A stretch of 64,000 bases of DNA, taken from contig JAFLCB010000008.1 in NCBI GenBank assembly GCA_017302795.1, positions 124,001 to 188,000 on the forward strand. The letters are read 5' to 3'. The translations under genes were made by a program, and so were the position numbers. The stretch comes from Deltaproteobacteria bacterium. Lineage in GTDB: Bacteria > Bdellovibrionota > Bdellovibrionia > Bdellovibrionales > JAMPXM01. Positions 25,614 to 35,322 of this stretch are shown piece after piece. The notes below the pieces were generated by a model. The model saw only the letters and a list, made by a program, of their open reading frames with translations. It made no database searches and was not told where the DNA came from. Position 1 is the first letter of the stretch, and each line of letters starts with the position of its first letter.

Positions 25614-26651
25614 ATGTCAAAAATTTCTTATCGCGACTCGGGCGTCGATGTCGAAGCAGGCGATCAGCTTGTCGACTGGCTAATTGATTCTGAATCTAAC
25701 AGCAAAGTAGATGGCGTGGGTGCCGAGCATCGCCCGTCGCCTAGAAAAGATCAGATTGTTTCTGGCATAGGCGGGTTTGCAGCAGTTTTCCGAGCCCAAT
25801 TTAGTCATTTGAAAAAGCCGTGCTTGGTCGCCGCGACTGATGGAATCGGCACTAAAATACTATTGGCAAGTCACACTGGTCGGTACAAAGAAGTGGCGCA
25901 AGATCTCGTCGCAATGTGTGTAAATGATCTTGCGTGCTCGGGCGCCGAGCCACTTTTCTTTTTAGATTACTATGCGACAAGCAAACTAGAACCAAAAGCT
26001 GCAAAAGAATTTTTAGAAGGTGTTCGCAATGCCTGCCACGAAGTTAACTGCGCCTTGATCGGCGGCGAGACCGCCGAGATGCCTGGGGTGTACAAACCGG
26101 GGGACTTTGATGCGGCGGGCTTTGCTGTCGGGGTAGTTGATGAAGAAGAAATGTTAGGACCATCGCGGGTTCATGTGGGCGACCAGGTGATTGGGGTTTC
26201 TAGTTCTGGGTTTCACTCAAATGGCTTCTCACTTCTTCGTCGTGTTTTCGAGAAAGATTTGGATGAATGGGCTGATCGACTTCTCATTCCGACGGCTCTT
26301 TATGTGAATCTGATCTTGAAATTGAAAAGTCTTGGACTAATAAAAGCCGTGGCCCATATCACTGGTGGCGGAATGGAAAACTTGCCGCGGGTTCTGCCAA
26401 AAGGAACCGAGGTAAAACTAATCGACTGGGCTTGGCCGGAAGCATTTATTGAAGTTCAAGAGCGCGCACAGCTAACAAGAGATGAAATGCTTAAGACCTT
26501 AAACTGCGGTGTCGGGTTAGCCATGGTATGTTCGGCTCAAGACGTAGCCAAAGTAGAAGCAATCGTTAAAGAGTTTGATCACACCTCGTATCAGTTGGGA
26601 CGTGTTGATCAGTCTTCCAACAGCGCAGACCCTGCGCAAGTGGTGTACTGA
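25614..26651 (+). CDS. purM: Phosphoribosylformylglycinamidine cyclo-ligase (AIR synthetase)
   Basis: A 345-residue enzyme, exactly the E. coli length, converting FGAM and ATP to 5-aminoimidazole ribonucleotide. The N-terminal YRDSGVDVEAGDQLVDW, the loop VAATDGIGTK, the ALIGGETAEMPGVY stretch and the HITGGGMENLPRVLP segment all match PurM. ATG at 25614 with GCGAGG upstream gives the family N-terminus; an in-frame codon at 25566 would add 16 unrelated residues. It is the first gene of an unbroken purine block and overlaps purN by one base (TGATG). Confidence 0.96.
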   Translation: MSKISYRDSGVDVEAGDQLVDWLIDSESNSKVDGVGAEHRPSPRKDQIVSGIGGFAAVFRAQFSHLKKPCLVAATDGIGTKILLASHTGRYKEVAQDLVAMCVNDLACSGAEPLFFLDYYATSKLEPKAAKEFLEGVRNACHEVNCALIGGETAEMPGVYKPGDFDAAGFAVGVVDEEEMLGPSRVHVGDQVIGVSSSGFHSNGFSLLRRVFEKDLDEWADRLLIPTALYVNLILKLKSLGLIKAVAHITGGGMENLPRVLPKGTEVKLIDWAWPEAFIEVQERAQLTRDEMLKTLNCGVGLAMVCSAQDVAKVEAIVKEFDHTSYQLGRVDQSSNSADPAQVVY

Positions 26652-27241
26652 TGAATATGATCGGCGGCTTGAAACCTTGCCGCTGGTGCGTGTTCATTTC
26701 TGGCCGCGGTTCTAACTTTGCCGCGGCTCTAGAGGGCGTTCTCGAATCAAGTTCGCATCGCATAGAGCTTTTGGTCGCGACCTCTGATGATGCGCCGGCA
26801 AATGCAAAAGCAAGAAGAGCAGGCGTTCCGGTGTTGGTTCTACCGAAAGTAGACTGGGACGCGTTGGACCGGCTTTTAACCAAAAGGAAAATCGATGCGA
26901 TTTTCCTTTTGGGTTTTATGAAAATCGTCCCCAAGAAGTTCATCGATTTATGGCCAAATAAAATCGTTAATCTCCACCCAAGTTTGTTGCCCGCGTATCC
27001 AGGTCTGAACAGTATCGAACGCGCTTATGCCGCCGGTGATGCAGTGGGCGCGACTATTCATCTTGTTGTGCCAGAAGTAGATGCCGGAGCGGTGCTTAAA
27101 CAGCGTCGATCGGTAGAGGCGGGTGCATCGTTAGACATTGCTGAAGTCAATTTTCGTGTTCACTTGGATGAGCAACGGCTTGTCAAAGAACTAGTGCAGC
27201 GGCCAAAAGCCATTTGGCAAGGTGCGAGGGAGAACCTCTGA
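26651..27241 (+). CDS. purN: Phosphoribosylglycinamide formyltransferase (folate-dependent)
   Basis: A 196-residue enzyme that formylates GAR using 10-formyl-THF. FISGRGSNFAAALEG at the start binds the substrate phosphate. NLHPSLLPAYPGLNSIERAY contains the catalytic His and the binding loop, and VGATIHLVVPEVDAG carries the catalytic Asp. Slightly shorter than E. coli PurN (212). Start overlaps the purM stop, and its own stop overlaps the next gene's ATG (TGATG), so translation is coupled through. Confidence 0.95.
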   Translation: MNMIGGLKPCRWCVFISGRGSNFAAALEGVLESSSHRIELLVATSDDAPANAKARRAGVPVLVLPKVDWDALDRLLTKRKIDAIFLLGFMKIVPKKFIDLWPNKIVNLHPSLLPAYPGLNSIERAYAAGDAVGATIHLVVPEVDAGAVLKQRRSVEAGASLDIAEVNFRVHLDEQRLVKELVQRPKAIWQGARENL

Positions 27242-28596
27242 TGAACGACATCATCGATCAGCACGCTTCGCTCCAAGTTGCGGATGTGGTCTTGGTTTCG
27301 ACAGACACCCGAGCTTTTGGCTTTGCTAAGAAAATGGCGGAACGGGGTTGGAAGACTGTCGTCATCGAGCTCAGTGGTGGCCAGTTGAACAAAGATCTTG
27401 AGTGGCCTGATCGACTGGGTCCGTTTTTGGCGTGGAACTCACTCAACCCGGCACAAGAGAATACGGATGATGAATTTGCAGCCGTATGGCTACCAAGTGG
27501 ACCAATTCAGTTTGCGGGTCTGCACATGGAACACAGCCAAAGGCATTTAAGACTTAGATACCAAGCCGGAGAAGGCCTTTCCAATAATTGGCCAGAGGCT
27601 CTCAGAAAAAGTCTATTTTCTTCGCGGTTAAAACGGCGAGAAGTTTTTCTCGATTCCCGCTCGAATACCGACCCAGGCTTGCCGTGGACTCAGTCCGTCT
27701 CAAAGACGGTGCAAGCGGAGCAGGTAGCCTTTGGACGGAGAGAAGAGGCGTTGAAGGCCGGTGTCAGGATTCTTGATGCAGATCAAGTCACAGGTGTGCG
27801 ACTGAGTTCCGGGCACATCGACCGAATTGATTTTCGATCCCGTGCAGGTGAGATTCTTCAAGAACGAACGAGGTCTGTTGTCTGGATGTTGTCGCTCGAT
27901 GAATCTCAGCGTGCGGATTTTGCGGCTGCGGAAGTCCCGCTAGAAAGCATGTTTCGAACTCCGCAAATAACAGAACCCTTAATGGGCTGGTGGCGCAATC
28001 GGTTCGCTATCAAGGGTCTGACGAATTCTCGATCCAAAGCACTCGCCCGACTGCCTTACACACCGCCAGTGATTATTGCGGTTGGTTCAATTGAGCGTCC
28101 ATGGACTCACGATAATCTTTTGGTTCTTGATCAGGTTGAGAAAACGACGGAAAAAAATTCGGAGATGAGCGTTTTTGATGTATGGATGAGAATTCCTTAT
28201 TGGGCCCGCGCGGATCATGTTTACCGAGATGAACAGCGAGTTTTTGCAAATCAGCTTTTAAGTGATCGCTTTCCTGGGACTGAAACATTGTGGGTGACTC
28301 CTTCGCCACTTGGATTAACTGCGCCGGCCGTGCGACTTCCGCATATTCTCTATTCGCACGATACCGGGTCACCTGGAGCTAAGCTGCAAAACATTTGTTT
28401 TGCCGGGCCAGAGTCTTGGCAGGGAGTTGGTCTTCTTGGTCTCGAGGAAAAAGAAGACGTATGGCTATCTTTGCTCGAACAAATGCGAATTCAGTGGGAT
28501 CCGGCTGCGCGAGTGAAGGCCAGCCGTTTAGAACAGTTTAAGTTTGCAATTCGAAACATCGGAAGTTCCCGATCGGATGGAGAAGCTTCGCCATGA
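27241..28596 (+). CDS. Unknown protein embedded in the purine operon, possible flavoprotein-like fold
   Basis: A 451-residue protein with no family I can name. Residues 14-42 (DVVLVSTDTRAFGFAKKMAERGW, then a strand ending in VVIELSGG) look like the first beta-alpha-beta of a Rossmann-type dinucleotide domain but lack a clear GxGxxG. Near the end, NICFAGPESWQGVGLLGLEE resembles the closing segment of FAD-dependent amine oxidases and desaturases. The middle is basic with several WMLSLDE-type strands. No signal peptide or membrane segment. It starts in the purN stop (TGATG) and overlaps purB by 4 bases (ATGA), so it is made together with the pathway. Function unknown. Confidence 0.65.
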   Translation: MNDIIDQHASLQVADVVLVSTDTRAFGFAKKMAERGWKTVVIELSGGQLNKDLEWPDRLGPFLAWNSLNPAQENTDDEFAAVWLPSGPIQFAGLHMEHSQRHLRLRYQAGEGLSNNWPEALRKSLFSSRLKRREVFLDSRSNTDPGLPWTQSVSKTVQAEQVAFGRREEALKAGVRILDADQVTGVRLSSGHIDRIDFRSRAGEILQERTRSVVWMLSLDESQRADFAAAEVPLESMFRTPQITEPLMGWWRNRFAIKGLTNSRSKALARLPYTPPVIIAVGSIERPWTHDNLLVLDQVEKTTEKNSEMSVFDVWMRIPYWARADHVYRDEQRVFANQLLSDRFPGTETLWVTPSPLGLTAPAVRLPHILYSHDTGSPGAKLQNICFAGPESWQGVGLLGLEEKEDVWLSLLEQMRIQWDPAARVKASRLEQFKFAIRNIGSSRSDGEASP

Positions 28597-29894
28597 TTTC
28601 CCGGTATACCCGCCCCGATATGGCCAATGTGTTTAAACCCGAGCGACGTTTTGACTGGATGTTGAAAGTTGAAATCGCTGTGGCCGAAGCTCAAGCAGCT
28701 AGAGGATTGATTCCGCATTCTGCAGCGAAGTCGATTCGCGACAAAGCGAAGTTCGATGTCGCAAGAATTGAAGAAATTGAAAAGACCACGAAGCACGATG
28801 TGATTGCCTTTGTTTCTTGCGTTGCCGAAAACGTTGGTCCGGATGGCCGTTGGATACACTTTGGCCTCACGTCGAGCGATGTGCTCGATACCGCTCTTAG
28901 CCTCCAAGCCATGGAGGCTATTGATGTCCTTCACTCGGCTTTAAAAAAGTTGATTGCAGCTCTTCAGCGTCGAGCCCAGTCGGAGGCTGAAACTCTTTGT
29001 GCTGGTCGGACGCATGGAATGCACGCGGAACCGACTACTTTTGGAATGAAGCTTGCGGGTTTTTGGGCCGAGTTTCGAAGGCACGAAGAACGCCTTACGC
29101 TTGCGTATGATCGCGTCGCAATCGGAAAACTTTCTGGCGCTGTAGGCACCTATTCGACTCAGACTTATGAAGTCGAATTTGAAGTTTGCCAAAAGCTTGG
29201 GCTGAAGCCCGAGACGATTGCGACGCAAGTGATTCCCCGAGATCGCCTCGCGGAAGTGTTTTCTGCATTGGCACTACTCGGTGGCGGTATTGAACGTCTT
29301 GCAGTTGAAATGAGACACCTTCAAAGAACCGAGTTATCTGAAGCGATCGAGGCTTTTACAGCTGGACAGAAAGGCTCGAGTGCGATGCCTCACAAAAAAA
29401 ATCCGATCACAGCGGAGAACTTAACAGGTGTAGCGCGACTTTTGAGATCATACGCTCAGGCGTCCTTTGAAAATATGGCGCTTTGGCATGAACGAGACAT
29501 AAGTCACTCATCTGTTGAACGCGTGATCGTTCCCGATGCTTTCATTTTGGCGCATTATGGCTGCGAGCGCATGACGGACTTGGTGAATGGTCTTGAAACT
29601 CAGGCTGAAAAAATGATTGAAAACATGAATCGTTCCGGAGGAATGTTGTTTAGTTCCCATTTGCTATTGGCATTGGTTGAGACGGGCATGTCGAGGGAAG
29701 ATGCGTATTCTCAGGTGCAGCGCTTGAGCCACGGATTGAAACCTGGTGATCAGCTTCGCGACGCAGCTCTTTCGGATGCCGTAGTTGGAAAGTTAGTATC
29801 AAAAGAAATAATCGACGACGTGTTCTCTGGACGCCGCCATCGCGAAGCTGTGCGGGGCGCCCTGGAGCGTGCAGGACTGTGGAGCGTGAAATGA
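28593..29894 (+). CDS. purB: Adenylosuccinate lyase
   Basis: A 433-residue member of the fumarase/aspartase superfamily. It acts twice in purine synthesis: SAICAR to AICAR and adenylosuccinate to AMP. The superfamily signature GSSAMPHKKNPITAEN near residue 263 holds the catalytic serine loop; HFGLTSSDVLDTA (about 88-101) and GRTHGMHAEPTTFG (about 136-149) are the other two conserved regions. The length fits the shorter PurB group (B. subtilis type, about 430) rather than E. coli (456). Overlaps the upstream unknown gene by 4 bases and purC by 4 bases. Confidence 0.96.
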   Translation: MISRYTRPDMANVFKPERRFDWMLKVEIAVAEAQAARGLIPHSAAKSIRDKAKFDVARIEEIEKTTKHDVIAFVSCVAENVGPDGRWIHFGLTSSDVLDTALSLQAMEAIDVLHSALKKLIAALQRRAQSEAETLCAGRTHGMHAEPTTFGMKLAGFWAEFRRHEERLTLAYDRVAIGKLSGAVGTYSTQTYEVEFEVCQKLGLKPETIATQVIPRDRLAEVFSALALLGGGIERLAVEMRHLQRTELSEAIEAFTAGQKGSSAMPHKKNPITAENLTGVARLLRSYAQASFENMALWHERDISHSSVERVIVPDAFILAHYGCERMTDLVNGLETQAEKMIENMNRSGGMLFSSHLLLALVETGMSREDAYSQVQRLSHGLKPGDQLRDAALSDAVVGKLVSKEIIDDVFSGRRHREAVRGALERAGLWSVK

Positions 29895-30628
29895 CATCAA
29901 AATATCAACGTGGTGAAATGTTTTATGAGGGGAAAGCCAAACTCCTTTATCGAGTCGTTGGGCATCCCGAACTCATTTGGCAAGAGTTCAAGGATTCGCT
30001 GACCGCTTTTAATGCGCAAAAAAAAGGTAGCTTCGAAGAAAAGGGAGCATTGAATCGCGAGATCAGTTCGCTTCTTTTTCAGGAGCTAGAAAAAGGTGGA
30101 ATTCGCACTCACCGTGTTCAAGACATATCATCGATCGCGGAAGTAACTAAAAATCTGAATATGGTGAAGCTCGAATTGGTGGTCAGAAACGTATTGGCTG
30201 GTTCTACGGCGAAGAAGTTTGGGCTAGGCGAGGGCACGCCGATGAAAAAGCCAATGGTTGAGTTCTATTATAAAGACGATGCGCTGGCGGATCCTTTTGT
30301 CAGTGACGATCAAGCCTTGTTTCTAGAGACCGCTAAATCTCAAGGCGAGTTGGATGAACTTAAGTCCTTTGCGCTGAAAGTTAATTCTATTCTGCAGCCG
30401 GTGATGGATAAGGCAGGACTCACTTTGATCGATTTTAAGATAGAAGCCGGTCGTGACGCCACTGGAGTTCTTCACTTGGCTGACGAGATTTCCCCGGACT
30501 GCTGCCGACTTTGGGATAAGAAGACTGGTGAAAAAATGGACAAAGACCGCTTTCGACGTGATCTTGGCGGAGTCGCAGAGGCGTACCGTGAGGTTTGTGA
30601 TCGTTTAAAAACTGCTTTGAAAAATTAA
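29891..30628 (+). CDS. purC: SAICAR synthase
   Basis: A 245-residue ATP-dependent ligase joining CAIR and aspartate. FYEGKAKLLYRV near the start is the ATP loop. The block VELVVRNVLAGSTAKKFGL is represented as LELVVRNVLAGSTAKKF, and LIDFKIEAGRDATG with the catalytic acidic residues lies near residue 185. ATG at 29891 overlaps the purB stop (ATGA) and has GGAG at about 9 bases; the in-frame GTG 12 bases earlier is less likely. purE and purK, which make its substrate, are not in this window. Confidence 0.95.
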   Translation: MTSKYQRGEMFYEGKAKLLYRVVGHPELIWQEFKDSLTAFNAQKKGSFEEKGALNREISSLLFQELEKGGIRTHRVQDISSIAEVTKNLNMVKLELVVRNVLAGSTAKKFGLGEGTPMKKPMVEFYYKDDALADPFVSDDQALFLETAKSQGELDELKSFALKVNSILQPVMDKAGLTLIDFKIEAGRDATGVLHLADEISPDCCRLWDKKTGEKMDKDRFRRDLGGVAEAYREVCDRLKTALKN

Positions 30629-30645
30629 CGAGAGGGAATCTATCA

Positions 30646-30903
30646 ATGGGCCAAGCAAGGGAATTTAGTTTCGGCATAACTGTTATGCCACGCTCCGAAG
30701 TGTTGGACACACAAGGGCGAGCGGTTGAAGCAACGTTGAAGCGTGAAGGCGAGCCTGTGACGTCTTGCCGAGTAGGGCGCTTTATTGAATTGAAAGTCAG
30801 TGCGCTTACAATAACCGAAGCAGAGGCCATTGCTAAAAAGGTTTCCTCGGGCCTATTGGCAAATACGCTTATTGAAACTTTCGAAATGAAGCTTTTGAAC
30901 TGA
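30646..30903 (+). CDS. purS: Phosphoribosylformylglycinamidine synthase subunit PurS
   Basis: An 85-residue small subunit of the three-part FGAM synthase. The motifs VLDTQGRAVEATLKREG and VGRFIELKV, and the closing LLANTLIETFEM, fit PurS, which bridges PurL and PurQ for ammonia channelling. A GAGAGGGA site precedes ATG. Its presence together with a short PurL and separate PurQ shows the Bacillus-type complex rather than the single long PurL of E. coli. Confidence 0.93.
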   Translation: MGQAREFSFGITVMPRSEVLDTQGRAVEATLKREGEPVTSCRVGRFIELKVSALTITEAEAIAKKVSSGLLANTLIETFEMKLLN

Positions 30904-30929
30904 ACTATTGAAGTTCGTGGGAGACGCTC

Positions 30930-31589
30930 GTGGCTAAACCGCGCGTAGGTGTTGTTCGATTTCCTGGTACCAATTGTGATCGCGACGTCTTTGAAGCTAT
31001 TGGCCAAAGCGGAGCTGAACCCGTTTGGCTTTGGCATGCAGATTTGTTTGACGCTAGAAATTTCGCGGCACTGGTCTTACCTGGTGGTTTTTCTTACGGT
31101 GACTATCTGCGCAGTGGCGCGTTGGCGGCGCGCGCAGTTGCCATGCAGTCGGTTCGCGAAGCTGCCAAGCACGGAGTCCCTATTCTAGGGATCTGCAATG
31201 GCTTTCAAATTCTTTGCGAATCAGGACTACTTCCCGGTGCCCTCACCCGAAATCGTGGGCTTCGATTTATCGATAGCTGGGTGGGGTTAAAGAAGACGGG
31301 CGGAAAAACTCCATTCGGAAGTTCAATGGCACGTGGCGATACGCTTCGAATTCCGATCGCTCATGCTGATGGTCGTTTCGTTGCCGATGAAGCAACCGTT
31401 GCGAGTCTTCAGGATCGCGATCAAGTGTGGTTAAAATATTCTGAAAATCCGAATGGTTCTATTGCAGATATCGCGGGAATTACCAACGCCGAAGGTAATG
31501 TCGCAGGGCTAATGCCCCATCCTGAGCGAGCCTACCACGATTGGATGGGCGGTTCGGATGGCCGAAAACTTTTAGAGATATGGAAATAA
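30930..31589 (+). CDS. purQ: Phosphoribosylformylglycinamidine synthase subunit PurQ (glutaminase)
   Basis: A 219-residue class I glutamine amidotransferase that supplies ammonia to PurL. FPGTNCDRD near the start, PGGFSYGDYLRSGALAA, the nucleophile in ILGICNGFQIL (Cys near residue 88) and the catalytic HPERAY with His near residue 196 are all intact. The start is GTG at 30930 with GGGAG 6 bases upstream. It lies between purS and purL with short gaps, matching the expected equimolar complex. Confidence 0.95.
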   Translation: MAKPRVGVVRFPGTNCDRDVFEAIGQSGAEPVWLWHADLFDARNFAALVLPGGFSYGDYLRSGALAARAVAMQSVREAAKHGVPILGICNGFQILCESGLLPGALTRNRGLRFIDSWVGLKKTGGKTPFGSSMARGDTLRIPIAHADGRFVADEATVASLQDRDQVWLKYSENPNGSIADIAGITNAEGNVAGLMPHPERAYHDWMGGSDGRKLLEIWK

Positions 31590-31592
31590 TCG

Positions 31593-33872
31593 ATGGGCCA
31601 AGACGCGCGCACAAATGACGACCTGGAAACAAAACTTAAACACTATCGACTTAATCGCGATGAGCATCGAAGAATGGCGGGCCTCCTTGGGCGCGAGCCT
31701 GCTGGCGTCGAGTGGGCGCTGTTTTCGGCGATGTGGAGTGAGCATTGTTCGTATAAGAGTTCACGCGTCCACCTGAAAGGAATTTTTAATAATTCGCCAC
31801 GAGTTCTGCAAAGTTTTGGTGAAAATGCAGGAGTCGTCGATCTAGGCGAAGGCGAACGAGTGGCGTTCAAAATTGAAAGCCACAATCACCCGAGTTTTAT
31901 CGAACCGTACCAAGGTGCAGCGACCGGTGTCGGCGGCATTTTGCGGGACATTTTCACGATGGGTGCGCGGCCGATTGCAATTGCCGACTATCTTTGTTTT
32001 GGCAGACCCCAGGCTGAACGAATGGAAAAAATTGTTGATGGCGTCGTAAGGGGTATTGGCGGCTATGGTAACCCGGTCGGTGTTCCCACAATTACGGGAC
32101 AAACAGAATTCGATTCTAGCTATGATAAAAACGTTCTCGTGAACGCCATGGCTGTTGGCCTGTTTCGCCCAGGTGAAAAAGTATTTCTGTCGAAAGCAAA
32201 AGGCGTTGGCAATCTTGTTGTTTATGCGGGTGCGAAAACGGGGCGTGACGGAGTTCACGGTGCAAGCATGGCATCGGAAAGTTTTGGGCAGGATTCGGAA
32301 AAGAAACGACCGACAATTCAAATCGGTGATCCCTTCTTTGAAAAGTTACTCATCGAAGCGTGTCTTGAGGTGATGGAACAAGATTTGGTTGTAGCAATCC
32401 AAGACATGGGTGCTGCCGGGCTTACGAGTTCTTCTTTCGAAATGGCTTCAAAGGGTGGCGTAGGATTTAATCTTCATCTTGATCGGGTTCCACTTCGTGA
32501 TTCTTCGCTGACTCCCGAAGACATATTATTGAGCGAAAGCCAGGAGCGAATGCTTTTGGTCGTAGAACCGAACAAACTTGGAAAAGTCGAAGCTCTTTTC
32601 CGGCGGTGGGGCCTTGACGCAGTCGCAATTGGCGACGTCACAGCCGATAAGCGAATGAAGCTTTATTGGAAAGGTGATCTGCTGACGGATATCGATCCAG
32701 AACTTTTGACAGAGCATGCGCCGATGTACGAACGGCCTTATGAAGCGTGGTCGCCCAAAAACCGCGTTGCCGAGGTAAGCGAAGTTTCGGTTAAAAAGGA
32801 TCAAGATCAATCGGTGAAAGATCTCATATTGGCTGCCCTCTCTTCGCCCCAGGGGACCTCGAGAGAGTTTATCTATCGGCAATATGACGGACATGTTGGA
32901 GCGTCCACAGCGGCCGATTGCCATGAGTCAGTGGGAGTAGTTCGATTAAAAGATTCCGGTCGAGGCCTCGGCGTCGTTCTTGGGTGCCGACCGCAGATGA
33001 TGCGACTCGATGCTAACGAGGGGGGCGCGGACGCAGTGGCGTACCCTGCGTTAGAACTTGCTGCAAAGGGATTCGAAGCCCTGGCAGTGACCGACTGTTT
33101 GAACTTCGGCAACCCCGAGCGCGTTCCGGTGATGAGTTCATTCGTCGCAAGTCTGAAAGGTATGAATGACGTCTGTCGAGCGCTGGAGACTCCGATCATC
33201 AGTGGAAACGTCAGTTTCTACAATGAAACAGAAGGCCGAAATATCACGCCAACTCCATCAACCGGCGTAGTTGGTTTAAGACCGTCCGTTAACCGCCTGC
33301 CGAAAAGTCATTTTCAGGCTGTCGGTGAATCTGTTTATATTTTGCGATGGCCACTGTTCACTTCAACTGGTGTGTTGGGTGAAAATGCAGCTGAAGTGAA
33401 GGCGATTGGATCACTCACTTCGCCCGAGGCGCTTTCGCAGTTGAAAACCGCTTGCTATACTCTGCGACAATTGACCCAAGGATCAGACGGTCTAGTTTCG
33501 GCGTCGCGTATCGTGGGAAAGTTTGGCCTCGCCTACGCTTTGGCGAAAATGACATTGCAAAATAATATCGGAATTCAAGTTTCGGAAGAGTCCTTGCAGT
33601 TCTTGCGCTGGAATCAAAACGATCGACGACCGCTTTCGAGTCTACTTTTCTGTGAAAATAATTACGAAGTTGTTTTGGTTTCAAAAGAGGCCCCAACAGC
33701 TTTTGCCGCTCGAGTTAAGAGCCTGGGTTGCCCGGTTGTGATGACGCTTGGGACGACGGGTGGCGACCAATTGCAGTTGGGAAAAGAATTGAGTCTTTCG
33801 CTGAAGATACTAAAAGACACTTATGAAAACGGCTGGGTGAAGGCGTTTAAGTCTTTGCCGGCCAAAGGATAA
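31593..33872 (+). CDS. purL: Phosphoribosylformylglycinamidine synthase subunit PurL
   Basis: A 759-residue short-form PurL, the ATP-dependent amidotransferase subunit converting FGAR to FGAM. The [10 protein letters not shown] block (near residue 49), [25 protein letters not shown] (about 91-115), [17 protein letters not shown] and the second-half [12 protein letters not shown] with CLNFGNPE are all diagnostic. Two AIRS-like halves are visible. It starts 3 bases after the purQ stop and ends 1 base before purF. Confidence 0.96.
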   Translation: MGQDARTNDDLETKLKHYRLNRDEHRRMAGLLGREPAGVEWALFSAMWSEHCSYKSSRVHLKGIFNNSPRVLQSFGENAGVVDLGEGERVAFKIESHNHPSFIEPYQGAATGVGGILRDIFTMGARPIAIADYLCFGRPQAERMEKIVDGVVRGIGGYGNPVGVPTITGQTEFDSSYDKNVLVNAMAVGLFRPGEKVFLSKAKGVGNLVVYAGAKTGRDGVHGASMASESFGQDSEKKRPTIQIGDPFFEKLLIEACLEVMEQDLVVAIQDMGAAGLTSSSFEMASKGGVGFNLHLDRVPLRDSSLTPEDILLSESQERMLLVVEPNKLGKVEALFRRWGLDAVAIGDVTADKRMKLYWKGDLLTDIDPELLTEHAPMYERPYEAWSPKNRVAEVSEVSVKKDQDQSVKDLILAALSSPQGTSREFIYRQYDGHVGASTAADCHESVGVVRLKDSGRGLGVVLGCRPQMMRLDANEGGADAVAYPALELAAKGFEALAVTDCLNFGNPERVPVMSSFVASLKGMNDVCRALETPIISGNVSFYNETEGRNITPTPSTGVVGLRPSVNRLPKSHFQAVGESVYILRWPLFTSTGVLGENAAEVKAIGSLTSPEALSQLKTACYTLRQLTQGSDGLVSASRIVGKFGLAYALAKMTLQNNIGIQVSEESLQFLRWNQNDRRPLSSLLFCENNYEVVLVSKEAPTAFAARVKSLGCPVVMTLGTTGGDQLQLGKELSLSLKILKDTYENGWVKAFKSLPAKG

Positions 33873-33873
33873 A

Positions 33874-35322
33874 ATGAACAATCGGTCTGAGAGTAATCAG
33901 AAAACTTGGAAGGATGAGTGTGGTGTCGTTGGAATTTGGAACCACCAACATGCCAGTCGCATTGCCTATCTTTCGCTTTATGCTATTCAGCATCGTGGTC
34001 AGGAATCAGCAGGGATTGTTACTCTCGACGTGGGCACACAGCATGTTCACAAGGGCTTAGGCTTGGTTTCGGACGTCTTTGACGATTCAACTTTAGATAG
34101 TCTTACGGGACGTGCGGCGATTGGCCACGTTCGATACTCAACAACGGGTTTTAATCAAATGGCGAACGCGCAGCCTCTGCAGTCAAACCTTTTGAATGGA
34201 CCCGTCGCCGTTGCTCACAACGGAAACATAGTGAACGCTAGTCCAGTCAAAGAAAGACTCAAATCTGAGGGCTCGATTTTTCAAGGGACCAACGATACGG
34301 AAGTTATTTTACATTTGATCGCAAAGTATCCGTCCTCCGATTTGATTGAATGTTTGAAGTCGGGACTTTCCGAACTTGAAGGGGCATTCAGTCTTACGGT
34401 GCTTTCGCATAAGTCGCTGATTGCAGCCCGGGACCCGCACGGTTTCCGGCCGTTGGTTCTTGGCAAACTCACAGATCCAAGCGGACAACACGGGTTCGTG
34501 GTTGCCAGTGAAACTTGCGCGCTTGATTTAGTAGGAGCAAAGTACGTTCGAGAAATCGAGCCGGGTGAAATCTGGTGGGTCGATGAAGCTGGTGAGCATT
34601 CGGTTCGGTTTGCGGCCTCGAAAGCAAAACATTCTTGTGTCTTTGAACACGTTTATTTTGCGAGGCCGGATTCCATTGTGTTTGGCGAAAGTGTTTACGA
34701 AGTAAGAAAACGCGCTGGCCATTTGTTAGCCGAGCAAGACCGAGCAGAAGGGAAAATTAATTTCGATGTCGTGATTCCGGTTCCCGATAGCGGTGTTCCG
34801 GCGGCGCTTGGTTACAGCGTATCCAGCGGTCGTCCATTCGAGCTCGGCATCATTCGTAACCACTATATAGGCCGAACTTTCATTCAGCCTCACCAGGCAA
34901 TTCGCGACTTTGGCGTCAAGATTAAACTCAATCCGCAATCGGCTGTGTTAAATGGTAAGCGTGTTGTGGTCTTGGATGACTCTCTTGTACGAGGAACGAC
35001 GTCGAAGAAAATTATTTCCCTGATCCGCGCTGCCGGTGCAAAAGAAGTCCATTTAAGAATCGCAGCACCTCCGACAGTCAGTCCTTGTTATTATGGCGTC
35101 GATACCCCAGAAAAATCTCAGTTAATTGCTTCGAAGCAGACTGTCGAAGAGATTTGCTCCTTCGTAGGGGCTGATTCATTGCGATATCTAAGTCTTGAAG
35201 GCTTGATGTCAGCGGTGCGCGGGGACAAAGGTGGATACTGCGCGGCCTGTTTTGATGGGAAATATCCGACCCCACTTTTCGGACTCGATACCATCCCGAA
35301 AGGAAATGTTCGTGGCCTTTAA
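33874..35322 (+). CDS. purF: Amidophosphoribosyltransferase
   Basis: A 482-residue enzyme for the first committed step, PRPP plus glutamine to phosphoribosylamine. A short propeptide is followed by the nucleophile in DECGVVGIW (Cys13), suggesting that an 12-residue leader is removed as in the Bacillus-type enzyme. The glutaminase half carries LYAIQHRGQESAGI and the PRPP loop VLDDSLVRGTTS is near residue 365. Cys residues after residue 230 (HSCVFEHVYFARPDS) and near 400-450 (SPCYYGVDTP, YCAACFDGKYP) match the 4Fe-4S ligand pattern of B. subtilis PurF. It is the last purine gene; the stop overlaps the next gene by 17 bases. Confidence 0.96.
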   Translation: MNNRSESNQKTWKDECGVVGIWNHQHASRIAYLSLYAIQHRGQESAGIVTLDVGTQHVHKGLGLVSDVFDDSTLDSLTGRAAIGHVRYSTTGFNQMANAQPLQSNLLNGPVAVAHNGNIVNASPVKERLKSEGSIFQGTNDTEVILHLIAKYPSSDLIECLKSGLSELEGAFSLTVLSHKSLIAARDPHGFRPLVLGKLTDPSGQHGFVVASETCALDLVGAKYVREIEPGEIWWVDEAGEHSVRFAASKAKHSCVFEHVYFARPDSIVFGESVYEVRKRAGHLLAEQDRAEGKINFDVVIPVPDSGVPAALGYSVSSGRPFELGIIRNHYIGRTFIQPHQAIRDFGVKIKLNPQSAVLNGKRVVVLDDSLVRGTTSKKIISLIRAAGAKEVHLRIAAPPTVSPCYYGVDTPEKSQLIASKQTVEEICSFVGADSLRYLSLEGLMSAVRGDKGGYCAACFDGKYPTPLFGLDTIPKGNVRGL

